A stretch of 64,000 nucleotides of DNA from Amborella trichopoda (GCF_000471905.2 NW_006497560.1:1133398-1197397), one strand, 5' to 3'. Positions 1-11,613 are shown, counted from the stretch's first letter. The notes: a model not told the origin generated them from the letters alone. Program-made: numbers and translations.

Positions 1-47
<47 letters not shown>
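1..47. repeat. (TA)n microsatellite
   Basis: Uninterrupted TA dinucleotide run at the window edge. It probably continues to the left. Similar TA tracts recur at 45365-45417 and 45663-45714. Confidence 0.95.
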
Positions 48-49
<2 letters not shown>

Positions 50-53
50 GTAC

Positions 54-436
54 GGTTTGTATAAAGCCTAGGTTCTAAACAATTAAATTAGAGCCTACCT
101 TCAAATAATGTAGAGAAATGTGGTTTTACTACTGGAAATCTGTGATAGCCTTAAAATACATTTTTATATTTATTTATAAAATTCAAAGCTTCAAAAATAG
201 GGTAGATCAACATATCTATGAAAACTTGAAAATCTTGAAAATTGATGGTCTAAAAATGCATTACAAAATACACTATTTCCAAAACTTGAAATTCATTTTT
301 TTCTCATGTCCTTACATCTTGATGTCAAGATGATCAATTTGAAGATATTTGGGCATCAAAACAACCTCTTATAGTAAACTTTTTGAGGTGGGCTCAAATT
401 TGATTGTTTAGAGCTTCGGCTCTGTATAAACTTTTC
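54..436. mobile_element. MITE-like repeat, family 2, copy 1
   Basis: The ends form an imperfect inverted repeat of about 45 bp. The left end reads GTTTGTATAAAGCC then TTCTAAACAATTAAATT; the right end is the complement with GCTCTAAACAATCAAATTT. A related, larger copy lies at 10961-11613. There is no coding capacity. No target duplication is visible because the left flank is TA microsatellite. A MITE (small non-autonomous DNA transposon) is the simplest reading; the superfamily is not assigned. Confidence 0.5.
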
Positions 437-1162
437 CATATATATAATATCCTCTTAGGAGCCTTTATGGGACACTTGTAATTCCAATGCGTTTTAAGAT
501 TTTAAACAAATAATGTGATGATAAATCACTAACAATAAATTTTTACAATATATCAGTTTTAGCCGTAAAAGGCACCCAATTTAAAATGTGTAACACACGT
601 TCTATTGCTCGTGTTATGTGTGTGTATTTAATTTATTTATTTTTCCTTTTTTCTGCACCAGTGTTTTTTAGTCCTACCATGAATGTATTATATCTTAAAA
701 ATATATTTCATTGGACAAATATCAATATCTTATCAATGTAATATTTGATCTCCTTAGATAACTCTCTCCCCTACCAATAAGAGAGAGAGAGTTCGGTAGG
801 ATGTAAATTTTGCTGAGGCTTATGAGTTTGGAAAACGAAAAATTATATACTAGATCTTTCCCCACTACGTCATTATTTCAAAATTCAAAAGGCATATACC
901 CATCTCAAAAAAACAATTTCTCTCTCATCACATCACAAACAACATCAAATATATGAAAATCGAGATCATAAAGAGTAAAGAACTTATATCCACCTCTAAA
1001 CCAACGTTCCTCCCTCGTCATCTCTAGAGAAAGAGAGAGAAAAGCTTCATGAAATACCGGCCAGAAATACAGTCAGAAGGTTAATCAACAAATATTCAAA
1101 CATGAAACGAAATTTTAATATTCACTTATTTTTATAAGATAATGAAAATTCATAATGCATCT
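437..1162. other. AT-rich sequence with nothing recognised
   Basis: No credible coding region, RNA gene or paired repeat was seen. It holds a short GA tract near 780-790 and is otherwise unremarkable AT-rich plant sequence between a MITE-like repeat and the left LTR of element A. Confidence 0.6.
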
Positions 1163-2184
1163 GTAATACTAACATTCTTGGGGTGTGACAGTCTATCTTT
1201 AACAAAACCAAAATTTCTTTTACATATTGTACAAGACTGTCAGATTTTTCATTCAAAAATTTTAAATTTGTACAAAGTCTACTTACAACTTATATTAACA
1301 TGAATGTTCATTTATATACATCTTTGATAGGACAAAAGTTACAAATGTAAGTTTAACTGTGACTACAAACTTCTTCATAGCTACTTCTGTTGTACTTTCA
1401 AACAATAAGGCTGCAATTTATTCTGAAAATAATTCACAAGAGTTTGATGAATTTGGCTACTCAGTAAGTTACCATTATAATCCTTAAAAATAATCATGGT
1501 TGATAAATGTAGATATTTTCTAAAAAAATGCATATTAAAATAATACGAGGAAAACCATACAATGAGAACTATTTCGAATTTTTCAATTGAAATATGTAGT
1601 TTTAACATAATTTCAAAGATTTGAATACATATTGAATAATACGAAAAATAATATTATTTTTATGAGAATATTATGAGAGAAATAATTATTTGTTATGAGA
1701 GAAAGAGCATGAGAAGAGAGAGAGACAAAATCGTTAAGAGAGAGAATAATGACTTACATAGGGAGGAGAGAGAAAGACCAATTGTGATGGGCTAATGATG
1801 GGCCTATGAGGGATATTTGTAAGTGAAGATGACCAATCTTCATTTGACACTTGTCAAACATGTATCTTTTTTTTTACTTACATATGTGCCATCGTATGAC
1901 ACATTATTATCTTATAACAATACTTTATGACACATCATCCTCTTATAATGTCACCTTATAACACATCACTATCTTACAATGACGCATCATCCTCTTATAA
2001 TGCCATCTTATGACACATCATTTTATGTTTAAATATATTAACTTAATTAAAACAAACGTGAAAAGGGAAAGTTTAGGGTGGTCCCATGGTGTATTCATAA
2101 CATAGTGAACTATCATTCAAAATTATAAATATTTTATATTTTTATTATTATTTTTCAGTTTCAAATATATTTAGGATCATCACA
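1163..2184 (-). repeat. Element A left LTR (3' LTR), internally deleted
   Basis: This matches the right LTR along most of its length, and both end in CATCACA. It is about 1.0 kb against 1.75 kb on the right. It lacks the outermost TGTCACACC end, starting in register at about 1163, and about 0.7 kb of the middle, corresponding to roughly 9205-9885 of the right LTR. The deletion joins at an AATAATATTATTTTT motif that is repeated in the right copy. A short array of TGACACATCAT-type units lies at about 1890-2020. Confidence 0.85.
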
Positions 2185-2205
2185 TTCTCCCCCCCCTTAA
2201 AAAAA
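2185..2205 (-). other. Polypurine tract of element A
   Basis: On the minus strand a run of eight Gs (AAGGGGGGGGAG) stands directly before the LTR terminus TGTGATGATCC. This is the expected place for the plus-strand primer of reverse transcription. The same arrangement recurs in element C at 60598-60607. Confidence 0.75.
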
Positions 2206-2239
2206 TTTAGTCCTCTAAATTTTTGTACCTGATTACTGA

Positions 2240-3560
2240 AAAAGATGGGGATATTTCTCATTGATTTCATTTTCTTGTTCCCAAGTGGCTTCTTCTAAGG
2301 AATGATGTTGCCACAAAATTTTTATTAATGATATCACCTTGGATCTCAACACTTGCTCTTTTCAATCGAGAATTTGAATGGGTTGCTCGGCGTATGTTAA
2401 GTTATCTCTAATTTGGAGAGGTTCATGGTTAATGATGTATGACGGGTCAAACTCATATCTTCGTAACATTGACACATGAAACGCATAATCAGTGTTTGAT
2501 AATTCAGGGGGCAAGGCAATTATATATGCCATCTCTCCAATCCTTTCTAAGATTTCAAAATGTCCAATAAACCTTGGGCTTAATTTTCCCTTTTTTCCAA
2601 ATCTCATTATATCCTTGGAAGGAGATACCTTCATAAATACATGGTTTCCCACTTGATATTCCAAGTTTCTTCGATGCTTATCTGTATAATTTTTCTGTCT
2701 AATTTGAGCACTTTAAAGTCTTTTCCGAATGAGCTTAATCTTATTGGTAGTTTCTTGAACAAACTCTGGTCCCATAAATTTTATTTCCCCTTCATCATCC
2801 CAACAGATAGTTGATCTACACTTTCTTCCATATCTTCCGTATAATGCCTCATATGGTGCCATTTTCATACTAGACTGATAGCTATTATTGTAGGCAAATT
2901 CGATCAAAGGCAAATGATCATCCCAATTTCTTTTAAAATCCATCACACAAGCTCGAAGTATATCTTCTAAAGTCTGAATTGTTCTTTTTTATTGTCCATC
3001 AGCTTGAGGATGAAATGCCGTACTAAAATTTACCTTCGTACTCATGGTTTTTTTGTAAACTTTTCCAAAATTGAGTGGTAAATTGGGGATCTCTATCAGA
3101 CACAGTTGTTATTGGGGTCCCATACAATTTCACAATTTATCGAATATATAGTCTTGCCAGGTTATCTAATGAACCTGTTACTCTGATGGCTAGAAAATGA
3201 GCAAATTTGGTTAGTCTATCCACAATTACCCAAATTGGATTGTGACTATTCTTTGTTTTGGGTAGGCCTGTAACAAAATCCATAGTTATGTGCTCCTATT
3301 TCCAGTCAGGAATGGGTAAGGATTATAAAATACCTACAGGTTTTTGGTGGTCTGCCTTAATTTGTTGGCACACCAGGCACTTACACACAAATTCAACAAT
3401 CTCTTTTTTCATATTGTTCCACCAATAATGGCTTCATAGATTCTGATACATTTTATTACTACTAGGACACACAACATATCGAGATCGATGAGCTTCATCC
3501 AAAATCTCCCTTTTAAAATTTTCATTATTTGGAACTTAAAGTCTCCATCTGAATCTTAAT
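2240..3560 (-). pseudogene. Element A integrase and chromodomain-like tail (broken)
   Basis: Minus-strand translation gives a degraded His/Cys zinc-binding module (AHRSRYV, then CLVCQQIK), MDFVTGLPK with the first catalytic Asp, and VSDRDPQF with the second. Then come the conserved [17 protein letters not shown] and APYEALYGR blocks at about 2713-2946. A C-terminal module (2362-2664) reads GKLSPRFIGHFEILERIG and ends in ALPPELSN, HVSMLRRY and EQPIQILD, which in element C leads into a chromodomain-like segment. Several stops and frameshifts separate these blocks. Known role: integrase joins the cDNA to chromosomal DNA, and the chromodomain biases where it lands. Confidence 0.85.
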
Positions 3561-5010
3561 ATGCCAGCTTGTTGGATTTCAAAAATCTGGTATTGACCCT
3601 TTGGTTAATTTTTCCATGATTGCTACCATCTGAGTGTCGCTTATTTGTGCCTCTCTAATTCTCAGAATAAGAGTTGGCTTTACACATAAATTAGCAACAA
3701 TGGTGTCGGAATCCTTTAAATGAAATTCTGAGTTCCAATCTTTAATTTCTTCCAGTAGTCGCCACTCTTTAATCATTAGATGAGCTAGAACTTCTGCAGA
3801 CTTCCTACTTAGAGTATCTGCTACAACATTAGCTTTACCTGAATGGTAATGGATTGTACAATCATATTCTTTTAGAAAATCCATTCATCTTACCTGTCGT
3901 ATATTTAAATCTTTCTGAGAAAAGAGGTATGTCAAACTCTTATGATCTGTATATATTTCAAATTGTTCACCATATAGATAATGTGTCTATATCTTCAAAG
4001 CAAATACTATTGGAGCTAGTTCTAAGTCATGGGTTGGGTACCTCTTCTCATATTCTTTCAATTGTCTAAATGCATATGCCACTACCTTAACATGTTGCAT
4101 TAATATATAGCCTAAGCCTTTGTGTGAATCATCACTGTAAATCTTGAATCCCTCGCAAGAATAGTTAAAATAGATGCAAAAGTCAATCGAGCTTTTAATT
4201 CTTGAAATTTTTTTCTCACATTCATTTGTCCATTCAAAATTGACATTTTTTTATGTCAATCGAATTAATGGATTCACAATTCGAGAGAATCCTTCTACAA
4301 ATCTTCTGTAATATCATGTCAGCCCTAAAAAGCTTCGGACTTCAGTCACATTACTTGGTTGCTTCCAATTAATCACAGCTTCAACCTTTAAAGGATCAAC
4401 AGATAAACCTTCCTTTGATATCACATGACCTAAAAATGTCACTTGTTCTAACCAAATTCACATGTACTTAGTTTGTCATACAACTTATTTTCTCTTAGTA
4501 TTTGTAATATCGTCTTCACATGTTGCTCGTGCTCTTCCCGATTCTTGGAATAAATTAGAATATCGTCAATGAATACTACAACAAACTAATCCAAAAAGGG
4601 CTTAAAGATTTGATTCATCAAATTTATAAATGCAACTCGTATATTGGTTAATCCAAAAGGCATAACTAACAATTCATAATGGCCATATCTTGTCCTGAAA
4701 ATTGTTTTGGAAACATCATCACTTATAATTTTAAGCTGATGGTACTCAGATCTGAGATCATTTTTTTAAAATACTTGTGATCCTTGTAATTGATCAAATA
4801 AATCATCAATTGTAGGTAGTGGATACTTGTTTTTCACAATTACCTGGTTTAGCTGTCTGTAGTCAATACACAACCTAATGGACCCATCTTTCTTTTTAAC
4901 GAACAATACCGGAGCACCCCAAGGTGACACACTAGGTCGAATAAAAACATTTATCTAATAATTCTTACAATTGTTATCTAAGTTCCTTAAATTCTATAGG
5001 TGCCATTCGG
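3560..5010 (-). pseudogene. Element A reverse transcriptase and RNase H (broken)
   Basis: Conserved reverse-transcriptase blocks appear on the minus strand: [46 protein letters not shown] and the catalytic [10 protein letters not shown] box. An in-frame stop lies a few codons before this box (PFLD then stop). The RNase H tail includes [12 protein letters not shown] and DCTIHYHSGKANVVADTLSR (3579-3884). Multiple stops show it is non-functional. Family knowledge: this polyprotein region copies the element RNA into DNA and removes the RNA strand. Confidence 0.88.
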
Positions 5011-5416
5011 TAAAAGGCTTTAGATATTGGGGCTGTCCCGGGAAGCAACTCAATAGAGAATTCAATTTCCTTGTTAAGTGGTAAACCTGACAATTCTCAG
5101 GAAACACATCAGGAAATTCCCGAAGAACCGGAATGTCATCCAAGTTCATCTTTTCTTTTCTATCTTCTTTAACATAGGCAAGAAAGCCTTGACATCACCT
5201 TCGAAGGAAGTGGTTAGCCTGAATGGAGGAAATTAAATATAGTGGGGAAGCTTCCTTGACACCTTCCAAGTAAAATACCAATTGATTTGGAATGCAAAAG
5301 GTAACTATTTTCTTGTAACAATCAACACTTACATGGTAGGCAAAGAATCAATCTATGTCTAAGATTACATCAAAATCTTGAATTTCTAAAAGTACTAAAT
5401 CCACCAATAGTTTCTT

Positions 5417-5626
5417 TTATTCTATCATTATTACATAAGATTTGTATATTAAATTGGTTACAATTGAATTTCCCATACGTGTGGCTACCTCTAAAATGTA
5501 TTCCAATTGTTCTAGTTCTACTTTTAAGTGGCATGTACATCTTGGTGGCATAAATGAATGAGTAGATCCAAGATCAATTAAAACATAAGCTATATCTTGA
5601 AAGATAGTAAGAGTACATTGAATCAC
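5417..5626 (-). pseudogene. Element A aspartic protease fragment
   Basis: Minus-strand translation contains YVLIDLGSTHSFM, the retrotransposon aspartic protease active-site block, followed by LEVATRMG. The usual Asp-Ser/Pro-Gly core reads Asp-Leu-Gly here. It sits in the expected place between gag and reverse transcriptase. In an active element it would cleave the polyprotein. Confidence 0.75.
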
Positions 5627-5739
5627 TGATTTTGAAGCTTGGGCATCCTGCTATGTGATTGCAAATACTCATCCTTTCATTTGGGGTTTGTGAGTTGCTT
5701 CACCATGCTTTGAATGTTGTTGCATTTGCATAATAGGAC

Positions 5740-6639
5740 AATATTTGATCTTGTGCCCCAGCTCCCCACATTTGAAACAGGCTCCAGTCTTCTAATAACA
5801 GAGTGTTAACCCATGCTTCTTCCCACATTTCTTACAAGGTTCCGGTAGGCTTTGGAGTGACTTCAGTCTTAGCCTTTTGTTTGCCCTTTCTGATTCTTTT
5901 CATTTTTGTCAATTAGATGGTATGGGTCTAATCCGACTTTTCTGGTTTTTCCTCTTTTGGAAGTCTTCGCAGTCTTTCTCAATAATTTGGGCTCGATCCA
6001 CTATCTCAGCATAAGTTCTTAATTTTAGGGTTGATATTCTCCCTCTGATGATTGGTCTGAGGCCACTTTCAAAATTTTTTACCTTTCTTGTCTTATAATT
6101 GATCATATGTAGGGCAAACCTGGCCAATTCAGTAAACTTGGCCTCATACTATGCTATTGTTTTGTTCCCTTAGACTAGTTTTAGAAATTCTATTTTTTTT
6201 TAATCTCGAATAAAATCTGGAAATTACTTTTCATTGAATGTTTCTCAAAATTTTGTTCCCAAGTCAAAGGTTTGTTTTCGAGGACCAATACTCTTTTTGT
6301 TATCTGCCACCAATGTTCTGCTTCACCTTCCAACATAAAAACTGCCAAGGTGACATTCTTAACATCAAGACATTCTATTACTTCAAATATTTTCTCTAAT
6401 TGCATAATCCATCCATCGGCTTCTAATGGATCGGCAGCACCCTTAAAGGTAGGTGGATTTAATTTCTTAAATAATTTGATATTATACCCATTATTTCCCG
6501 TAACTGACTGTCTTGGTGGATTATTGTTCTCCCTTTGGTGCTGCATAAGAGCAATCATATTCTTCAAGGCTTTATAAATTCCCTCCATGCTAGCTTTAGT
6601 CATTCGGGATCTTGACATTGTACTTGTCTGTTCATACAA
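5740..6639 (-). pseudogene. Element A gag (capsid and zinc knuckle, broken)
   Basis: The open segment 6190-6639 carries the retrotransposon gag motif: LNPPTFKGAADPLEADGWI, then MLEGEAEHWW. The segment 5909-6127 continues it with MARFALHMI and RTYAEIVDRAQIIE. A CCHC zinc knuckle, CFKCGELGHKIKYC, lies at about 5750-5790. Frameshifts separate the parts. The likely native start is the Met of MSRSRMTKASMEGIYKAL near 6620. The 6644-8629 element is inserted just upstream of this start, between gag and the primer-binding site. Gag would form the particle that packages the element RNA. Confidence 0.85.
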
Positions 6640-6643
6640 TAAG

Positions 6644-6893
6644 TGTTATAATCTTCAAACTACTGCAAAGAATTCTATTAAATTGATTAATCAAGATATA
6701 CAAGACTCTGTATAAATATATGGCCAAGTAATATGTATCCATATAGAAGGATATGCATACTGATATGTATCAGTATGATACATATCATACATAGATACCA
6801 CACCTAATTTTATCAAGAGATATGTATCCATACAAATAAATATCCATACTGAACGATATAAGCAGTAGTCTTCATGCTCATATTGCTTGAACA
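6644..6893. repeat. Left terminal direct repeat of the nested element
   Basis: It matches 8381-8629 at roughly 80% by eye over its first 200 bp, for example in CTATTAAATTGATTAATCAAG and in the CAGTATGATA segments. The last 40 bp are weaker, so the right border is approximate. Confidence 0.7.
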
Positions 6894-7009
6894 ACAAGCA
6901 CAGAAAGAGGCAAACCTCAGGAACAGACGGCCTCAGGAACATCTGAGATCTCCGGAATTGAGTAACGAAAAATTCCATCAACAACAGACAAACAGGTCTT
7001 CGGAATTTT

Positions 7010-7525
7010 TGGGATCGAGTAACGAAAAACTCGATCAATAGACAAGATCGAATAACGAAAAACACGATCATCAAACATGATCGAGTAAAGAAAAATATGA
7101 TCATCAAACAAGATCGAGTAACGGAAAACTCGATCATCTGAAAAGATCAGGGTGGCTGATGAGAGTTCAGACAAATCACTCTGAGATCAAGATCTAGAGG
7201 CAAAACAAAGAGAGGGGCAATTTTCCAAATAGAGCAGATCGATCGTTTTCGTTGATCATTTTTCAGAGGTGAATTTTACAAATTAGCAATCCTCAGAAAC
7301 CGACGCCTCGAACAGAGCAGTCTCGCATAACTCCAAATCAATAGGTCTCCGGAACAGACAAGATTGAGTAACAAAGAAAAACTCGATCATCACACAGGAT
7401 GAAGTAACGGAAAACTCCATCATCTCATTGGACTGAGTAAAAACAAAAACTCAATCATTAAACATGATCAAGTAATGGAAACTTGATCATCAACCAGGAT
7501 CAAGAAATTCGATTATCAAACATGA
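7010..7525. repeat. Tandem array of short palindromes
   Basis: Units of about 36 bp read GATCGAGT, an A-rich loop of about 8 nt, then ACTCGATC. Each unit can therefore fold as a hairpin on either strand. About four units lie at 7013-7150 and at least five more degenerate ones at 7358-7525. Translations across this block are repeat artefacts. Confidence 0.75.
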
Positions 7526-8121
7526 GGCACTTAGGAGAGCCAATAGAAGTCAGCAGCGGATCAACAAAAACAGTTGGATTTTAGATTCAGAGTTAAGAAT
7601 AGTAAGATCCCAAATCGATCAAAGAGTCGAAATACAACTCGGTAAAGAGACAAATTAGAGGGACCACAACAACAATGGTTTACTTTTCATAAAATAGTAA
7701 AGAATCTAGAGGTGTACTTGCTCAAAGAGCACTATTTGCACGTGTAGAATGAAAGAGAGGATGCCCAACAAAAGAAAGAATTTGCCCAAATGAAGAGGCT
7801 TCCATCTATCAAATGAAGGCAGGCTTTTTGGAGTAATAAGAAACTTAGAGTTGCACTTTTTTCCCAATAAAGTACGAAGTAGAGAGAGAGGGAAGCAGAG
7901 CCTTTTGTGCATAATATGCAATTTCCTCTTAGGGAAGAGAACTTCTTATGGATAGAAACATTGTGATGTATCTCTTGTAGACTCCTAGAGATTGAGAGGC
8001 TTGTTTTTGGAGATTGAGAGGTTTGATCCTGGAGATTGAGGGGATTGTTTCTTATAAAGAAGCAATTCCCATTGAGATTTTGGGTGGTTTCCCCTTTTAG
8101 TTAGAGAGAAAGTTAGTTTCT

Positions 8122-8185
8122 CGTTGATCCCGCGTTTCTATCTGGTGTTATCTTCGTTGATCCCGCGTCTCTATCTGGTGTTATC
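8122..8185. repeat. Tandem duplication, two units of about 34 bp
   Basis: The phrase CGTTGATCCCGCG, then CTATCTGGTGTTATC, occurs twice in a row inside the nested element. Confidence 0.8.
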
Positions 8186-8380
8186 GGTAATGGTTGCCAG
8201 AAGTAAAGAAACGGAAGGGGGAGTGGTTTAAAAGGGGTTTGCTTGACTCGATTTTTGTCGAGGTTAGAGAATTAACTCTTTGTTCCAAAATCTTTGATGT
8301 AACTTTCATTGGTATAGTGGATTTCAGTTTGCTATGTCCATGGATGTAGTTACATCTGTGACGAACCACGTAAAAACAAT

Positions 8381-8629
8381 TGTTATGATTTTTTGACTAC
8401 TACAGAGAACTCTATTAAATTGATTAATCAAGAATATAAAAGACTCCGTATAAATATACAAACAAGAGATATGTATCAATACAGATGGATATTCATACTG
8501 ATATGCATCAGTATGATAAATATCATACATAGACACCACCTAATCTTATCAAGAGATATATATCCATACAGATACATATCGATACTGATACGTATCAGTA
8601 TGATACATATCCATATACATACATTAACA
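8381..8629. repeat. Right terminal direct repeat of the nested element
   Basis: This begins TGTTATGATT and ends CATTAACA immediately before the ATAAG target duplication. It is the partner of 6644-6893. Confidence 0.7.
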
Positions 8630-8681
8630 ATAAGTATGACTTAGAGTATATTCCTATTCAAATTTCCTAGGAATCCTAAAC

Positions 8682-8698
8682 CTATTGCTTTGATACCA
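8682..8698 (-). other. Primer-binding site of element A (tRNA-iMet type)
   Basis: The minus strand reads TGGTATCAAAGC four bases after the LTR terminus GGTGTGACA. This differs at one position from TGGTATCAGAGC, the usual plant initiator-tRNA-Met primer site. It fixes the element's orientation and the inner edge of the 5' LTR. Confidence 0.85.
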
Positions 8699-8702
8699 AA
8701 AT

Positions 8703-10447
8703 TGTCACACCCCAGGTTCGGTAATACTAACATTCTTGAGGTGTGACAGTCTATCCTTAACAAAATCGAATTTTCTTTTATATATTGCACAAGATTGTTT
8801 GATTTTCCATTTAAAAAACTTTCAAATTTGTACAAAGTCTACTTACAACTTATATTAACACAAATATCCATTTATATACATCTTTGATAAGACAAAAGTT
8901 ACAAATGTAAGTTTAACTGTGACTACAAAGTTCTCCATAGCTACTTCTGTTGTACTTTCGAATATTAAGGCTGCAATTTATTATGAAAAGAATTCACATT
9001 AGTTTGATGAGTTTGACTACTCAATAAGTGGCCATCATAATGCTTAAAAGCAAGCATGGTTGACAAATATAGATATTTTCTGAAAGAATGCATATTGAAA
9101 TAATATGAAGAAAAGCAGTCAATGAGAACTATTTCGAATTCTTCAACAGAAATATACAGTTTTAATATAATTTCAAAGATTTGAATATATATTGAACAAT
9201 ATGAAGAAGAACACAATTTAAAATAATTCAAAAGTTTTTTAAATACCGTACTAGCGTCTCAAGTAGGTCACCTATGTACCCCTCCAGCGTCCTGAATTGA
9301 TCCACTTAATCCTTACTGACGTACCAGATAGGTCTACTTATATCTCACAGGCATCCCAGATGAGTTCACTTATTCCCTACTGGTGTACCAGATAGGTCCA
9401 CTTATATCTCACCGACATACCGGATGAGTCCACTTATTCCTTACCGGCGTACCAGATAGGTCCACTAAGAACTCACCGGCATACCGGATGAGTCCACTTA
9501 TTCCCTAACGATGTATCAGATAAGTCCACTTGTATATTTAAAATAACGATGAAACTCTTTATCACTAAATATCAGGAAACAATAATATCGTATATTCAAA
9601 ATATTCTTGAAATCATTAACATGAATTCACATGAAGCAATATAGAGCAATCACTTTCACTGATATTTATATAAATAACCAGTCAAATATTTGGGGCTAAA
9701 TTTCTTAAATGTAGTTTCAGAAAGGTTGCAGTTCTGCGCGACATTCTTAAAAATTGAAATTTAACATGATAAGCAGTCTATTGAGTATAATATTATTTTT
9801 TTGGGAATATTATGAGAGAGAGAAAAATCATTTGTTATGAGAGAATCATTATGAAAATAATATTATTTTTATGAAAACATTATGAGAATAATATTATTTT
9901 TATGAGAATATTATGAGGGAGAAAAAAACTATTTGTTAGGAGAGAAAGAGCATGAGGAGAGAGAGAGAGATAAAAAATCATTAAGAGAGAGAATAAGGAC
10001 TAACATATGGGAGGAGAGAAAAAGAGCAATTGTGTTGGGCTAATGATGGGCCTATGATGGGTATTTGTAAGTGAGGATGATCAATCTTCATTTGACATAT
10101 GTCAAACATGTGTCTTTTTTCTTACTTGCATATGTGTTACCTCATGACACATCATTATTTTATAATAATACTTTATGAGCCATCATGCTTTTATAATGTC
10201 ACCTTATGACACATCACTATCTTATAATAATACTTTATAACACATCATCCTCTTATAATGTCACCTTATGGCACATAACTTTATATTTAATTATCTTAAT
10301 TTAATTAAAATGAAAAGGGAAAGTTTAGGGTGGTTCCATGGTGTATTCATAACATAGTGAACTATTATTCAAAATTATAACTATTTTATAGTTTATTATT
10401 ATTATTTTTATTATTTTTTAGTTCCAAAAATATTTGTGGTCATCACA
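8703..10447 (-). repeat. Element A right LTR (5' LTR, 1745 bp)
   Basis: It starts TGTCACACC and ends GTCATCACA on the + strand, giving the canonical TG...CA ends. It pairs with 1163-2184. It contains a tandem array of about 33-bp units at 9240-9545 and a second short array of GACACATCAT-type units at about 10130-10280. The same LTR family, more diverged, forms the B and C LTRs later in the window. Confidence 0.85.
9240..9545. repeat. 33-bp subrepeat array within the element A LTR
   Basis: About nine units of the type GGCGTACCAGATAGGTCCAC then TTAT, with two alternating variants (GATAGGTCC and GATGAGTCC). Only about three such units exist in the B LTRs (34556-34650), so the array has expanded in A. 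Confidence 0.8.
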
Positions 10448-10960
10448 CATTAACTCTATTTTTTACAAAAACGCATATCACATTGTCTATAATATTGTTT
10501 AGTGATTGCTTGAATTTTTTGTAAGATTGGATGCAGCTTATTTGGCTAATCCACTTGTCCAAATTGTTGATTTGTGGATCCATATCAATTTACCATATGA
10601 CTAATACAGGTCATCGATCTGATGTTTCAAATATTCCTTCGCACCACTATTCATCTATGATCTACTAACCCCTGACAGATTTAGAACTTCCAACCTATCG
10701 CTCAATCTTTAGAAAGCCATAAAACACTCCACCTTCTACATTGGCCTTATGTAAATGGTAAGCTGCATCAAATAATTACAAAGGTAGTTTTGTTTCCCCC
10801 TCATCTTTTTGGGATGTTTTTGTTGGGACATGTAATTGTACTCTTTCATGAGCATATATTATACATTTATTCCCTCGGTCGACATGAGATTTTGTTTTTT
10901 TTTTTTTTTGAAATTTCTTGATCTAATTTTTATAATTAGGATGTTATATTATTGGAAAAA
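10448..10960. other. Unclassified flank of element A
   Basis: No coding region or paired repeat was recognised. A T-rich run of about 14 nt lies near 10895. The 5 bp after the LTR (CATTA) cannot be matched on the far side, because that LTR end is truncated. Confidence 0.5.
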
Positions 10961-11613
10961 GTATATATAAGGTTGCAACCTTAAATGTAGAACTAAAGTT
11001 GCACCTCAAAAATCGTTTATAAAATTAACCGGCATATGTAGAAATGCGGGCCTCCTAATAAACCTAGTTTTGAGATGGATTTCAAGACTTAATTTTTAAG
11101 GGCATGTGATCTCTAACATGAAGATCATGAATATGAAAAAATAAATAAATTTTAAAACCTAAAATTAATAATTCTAGCATGAAAACATTTGGGTTGTTAG
11201 TTTCTATTGTTTTTAGATGGAACACCTACTTGCATCCATCTTTAGGATGGATGTTTCACACTTTTTGGACCGCATATATAGAAATGTGGTTCAGCCTGCA
11301 TGAAACAAAATTTTCCCTCTAATTGATCTTATCGACATCAAGATGTATGACTATGAAAGAAGAAAAATATTTCGAGTCCACGAAATAATGTACCTTGCAA
11401 CACATTATCTGGACTGTCCATTTTCAAGATTTTTATGTGTTTGTAGATCTACTTGATTTGAACTATTTTTAGAGTTTAAAATTCTATAACTAGAGATGAA
11501 AATAGATTCTCAAGCTATCCTAAGAATTTTTTATGTCAAAATTACATTTATGATAAAATTTAGAGGTGCGCTTTAATTGGATTGTTTAAAGTTGCAACCT
11601 TATACAAACTACA
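10961..11613. mobile_element. MITE-like repeat, family 2, copy 2
   Basis: The ends are inverted: TATAAGGTTGCAACCTTAAA on the left, and TTTAAAGTTGCAACCTTATA on the right. Internal phrases match the copy at 54-436. A family 1 repeat appears to be embedded at about 11065-11275. Confidence 0.5.
11065..11290. repeat. Dispersed repeat, family 1, copy a
   Basis: This shares GACTTAATTTTTAA, AAATAAATAAATTTTAAAA and TTTGCATCCATCTT-type blocks with the copies near 15340-15580 and 50545-50745. The right end carries the inverted GCATCCATCTT/AAGATGGATG pair seen in copy c. Probably a MITE; the ends are not exact. Confidence 0.5.

Larger units (their letters stand above)
6644..8629. mobile_element. Nested non-autonomous LTR-type element in the leader of element A
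   Basis: Terminal direct repeats of about 250 bp (6644-6893 and 8381-8629) both start TGTTAT and share the block AATTGATTAATCAAG. The whole runs TG...CA and is flanked by the 5-bp duplication ATAAG (6639-6643 and 8630-8634). The 1.5-kb interior has no protein domain. It holds a hairpin-forming tandem array (about 7010-7525) and, just before the right repeat, a copia-LTR-like U5 block (TATAGTGGATT, CATGGATGTAG, GAACCACGTAAAA). No convincing primer site or polypurine tract was found, so TRIM-like element is an inference. A tandem or partial copia LTR is the alternative. Confidence 0.65.
1163..10447 (-). mobile_element. Element A: Ty3/gypsy chromovirus (Del/Tekay-like), decayed
   Basis: An LTR retrotransposon in minus orientation. 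Its order is right LTR (8703-10447, its 5' LTR), primer-binding site (8682-8698), gag (about 5740-6639), protease, reverse transcriptase/RNase H, integrase and chromodomain-like tail (down to about 2240), polypurine tract (about 2185-2205), then left LTR (its 3' LTR). The pol order with integrase last, and the integrase C-terminal extension, place it among Ty3 chromoviruses; the closest clade by motif is Del/Tekay. Stops and frameshifts occur throughout, so it is inactive. It has itself been interrupted at 6644-8629 by another element. It lies upstream of GC2 on the opposite strand. Confidence 0.88.

Noticed and set aside
6691..7174. Minus-strand proteins with repeated DDRVFRYSI motifs
   Set aside because: These are produced by the palindromic tandem array inside the nested element.
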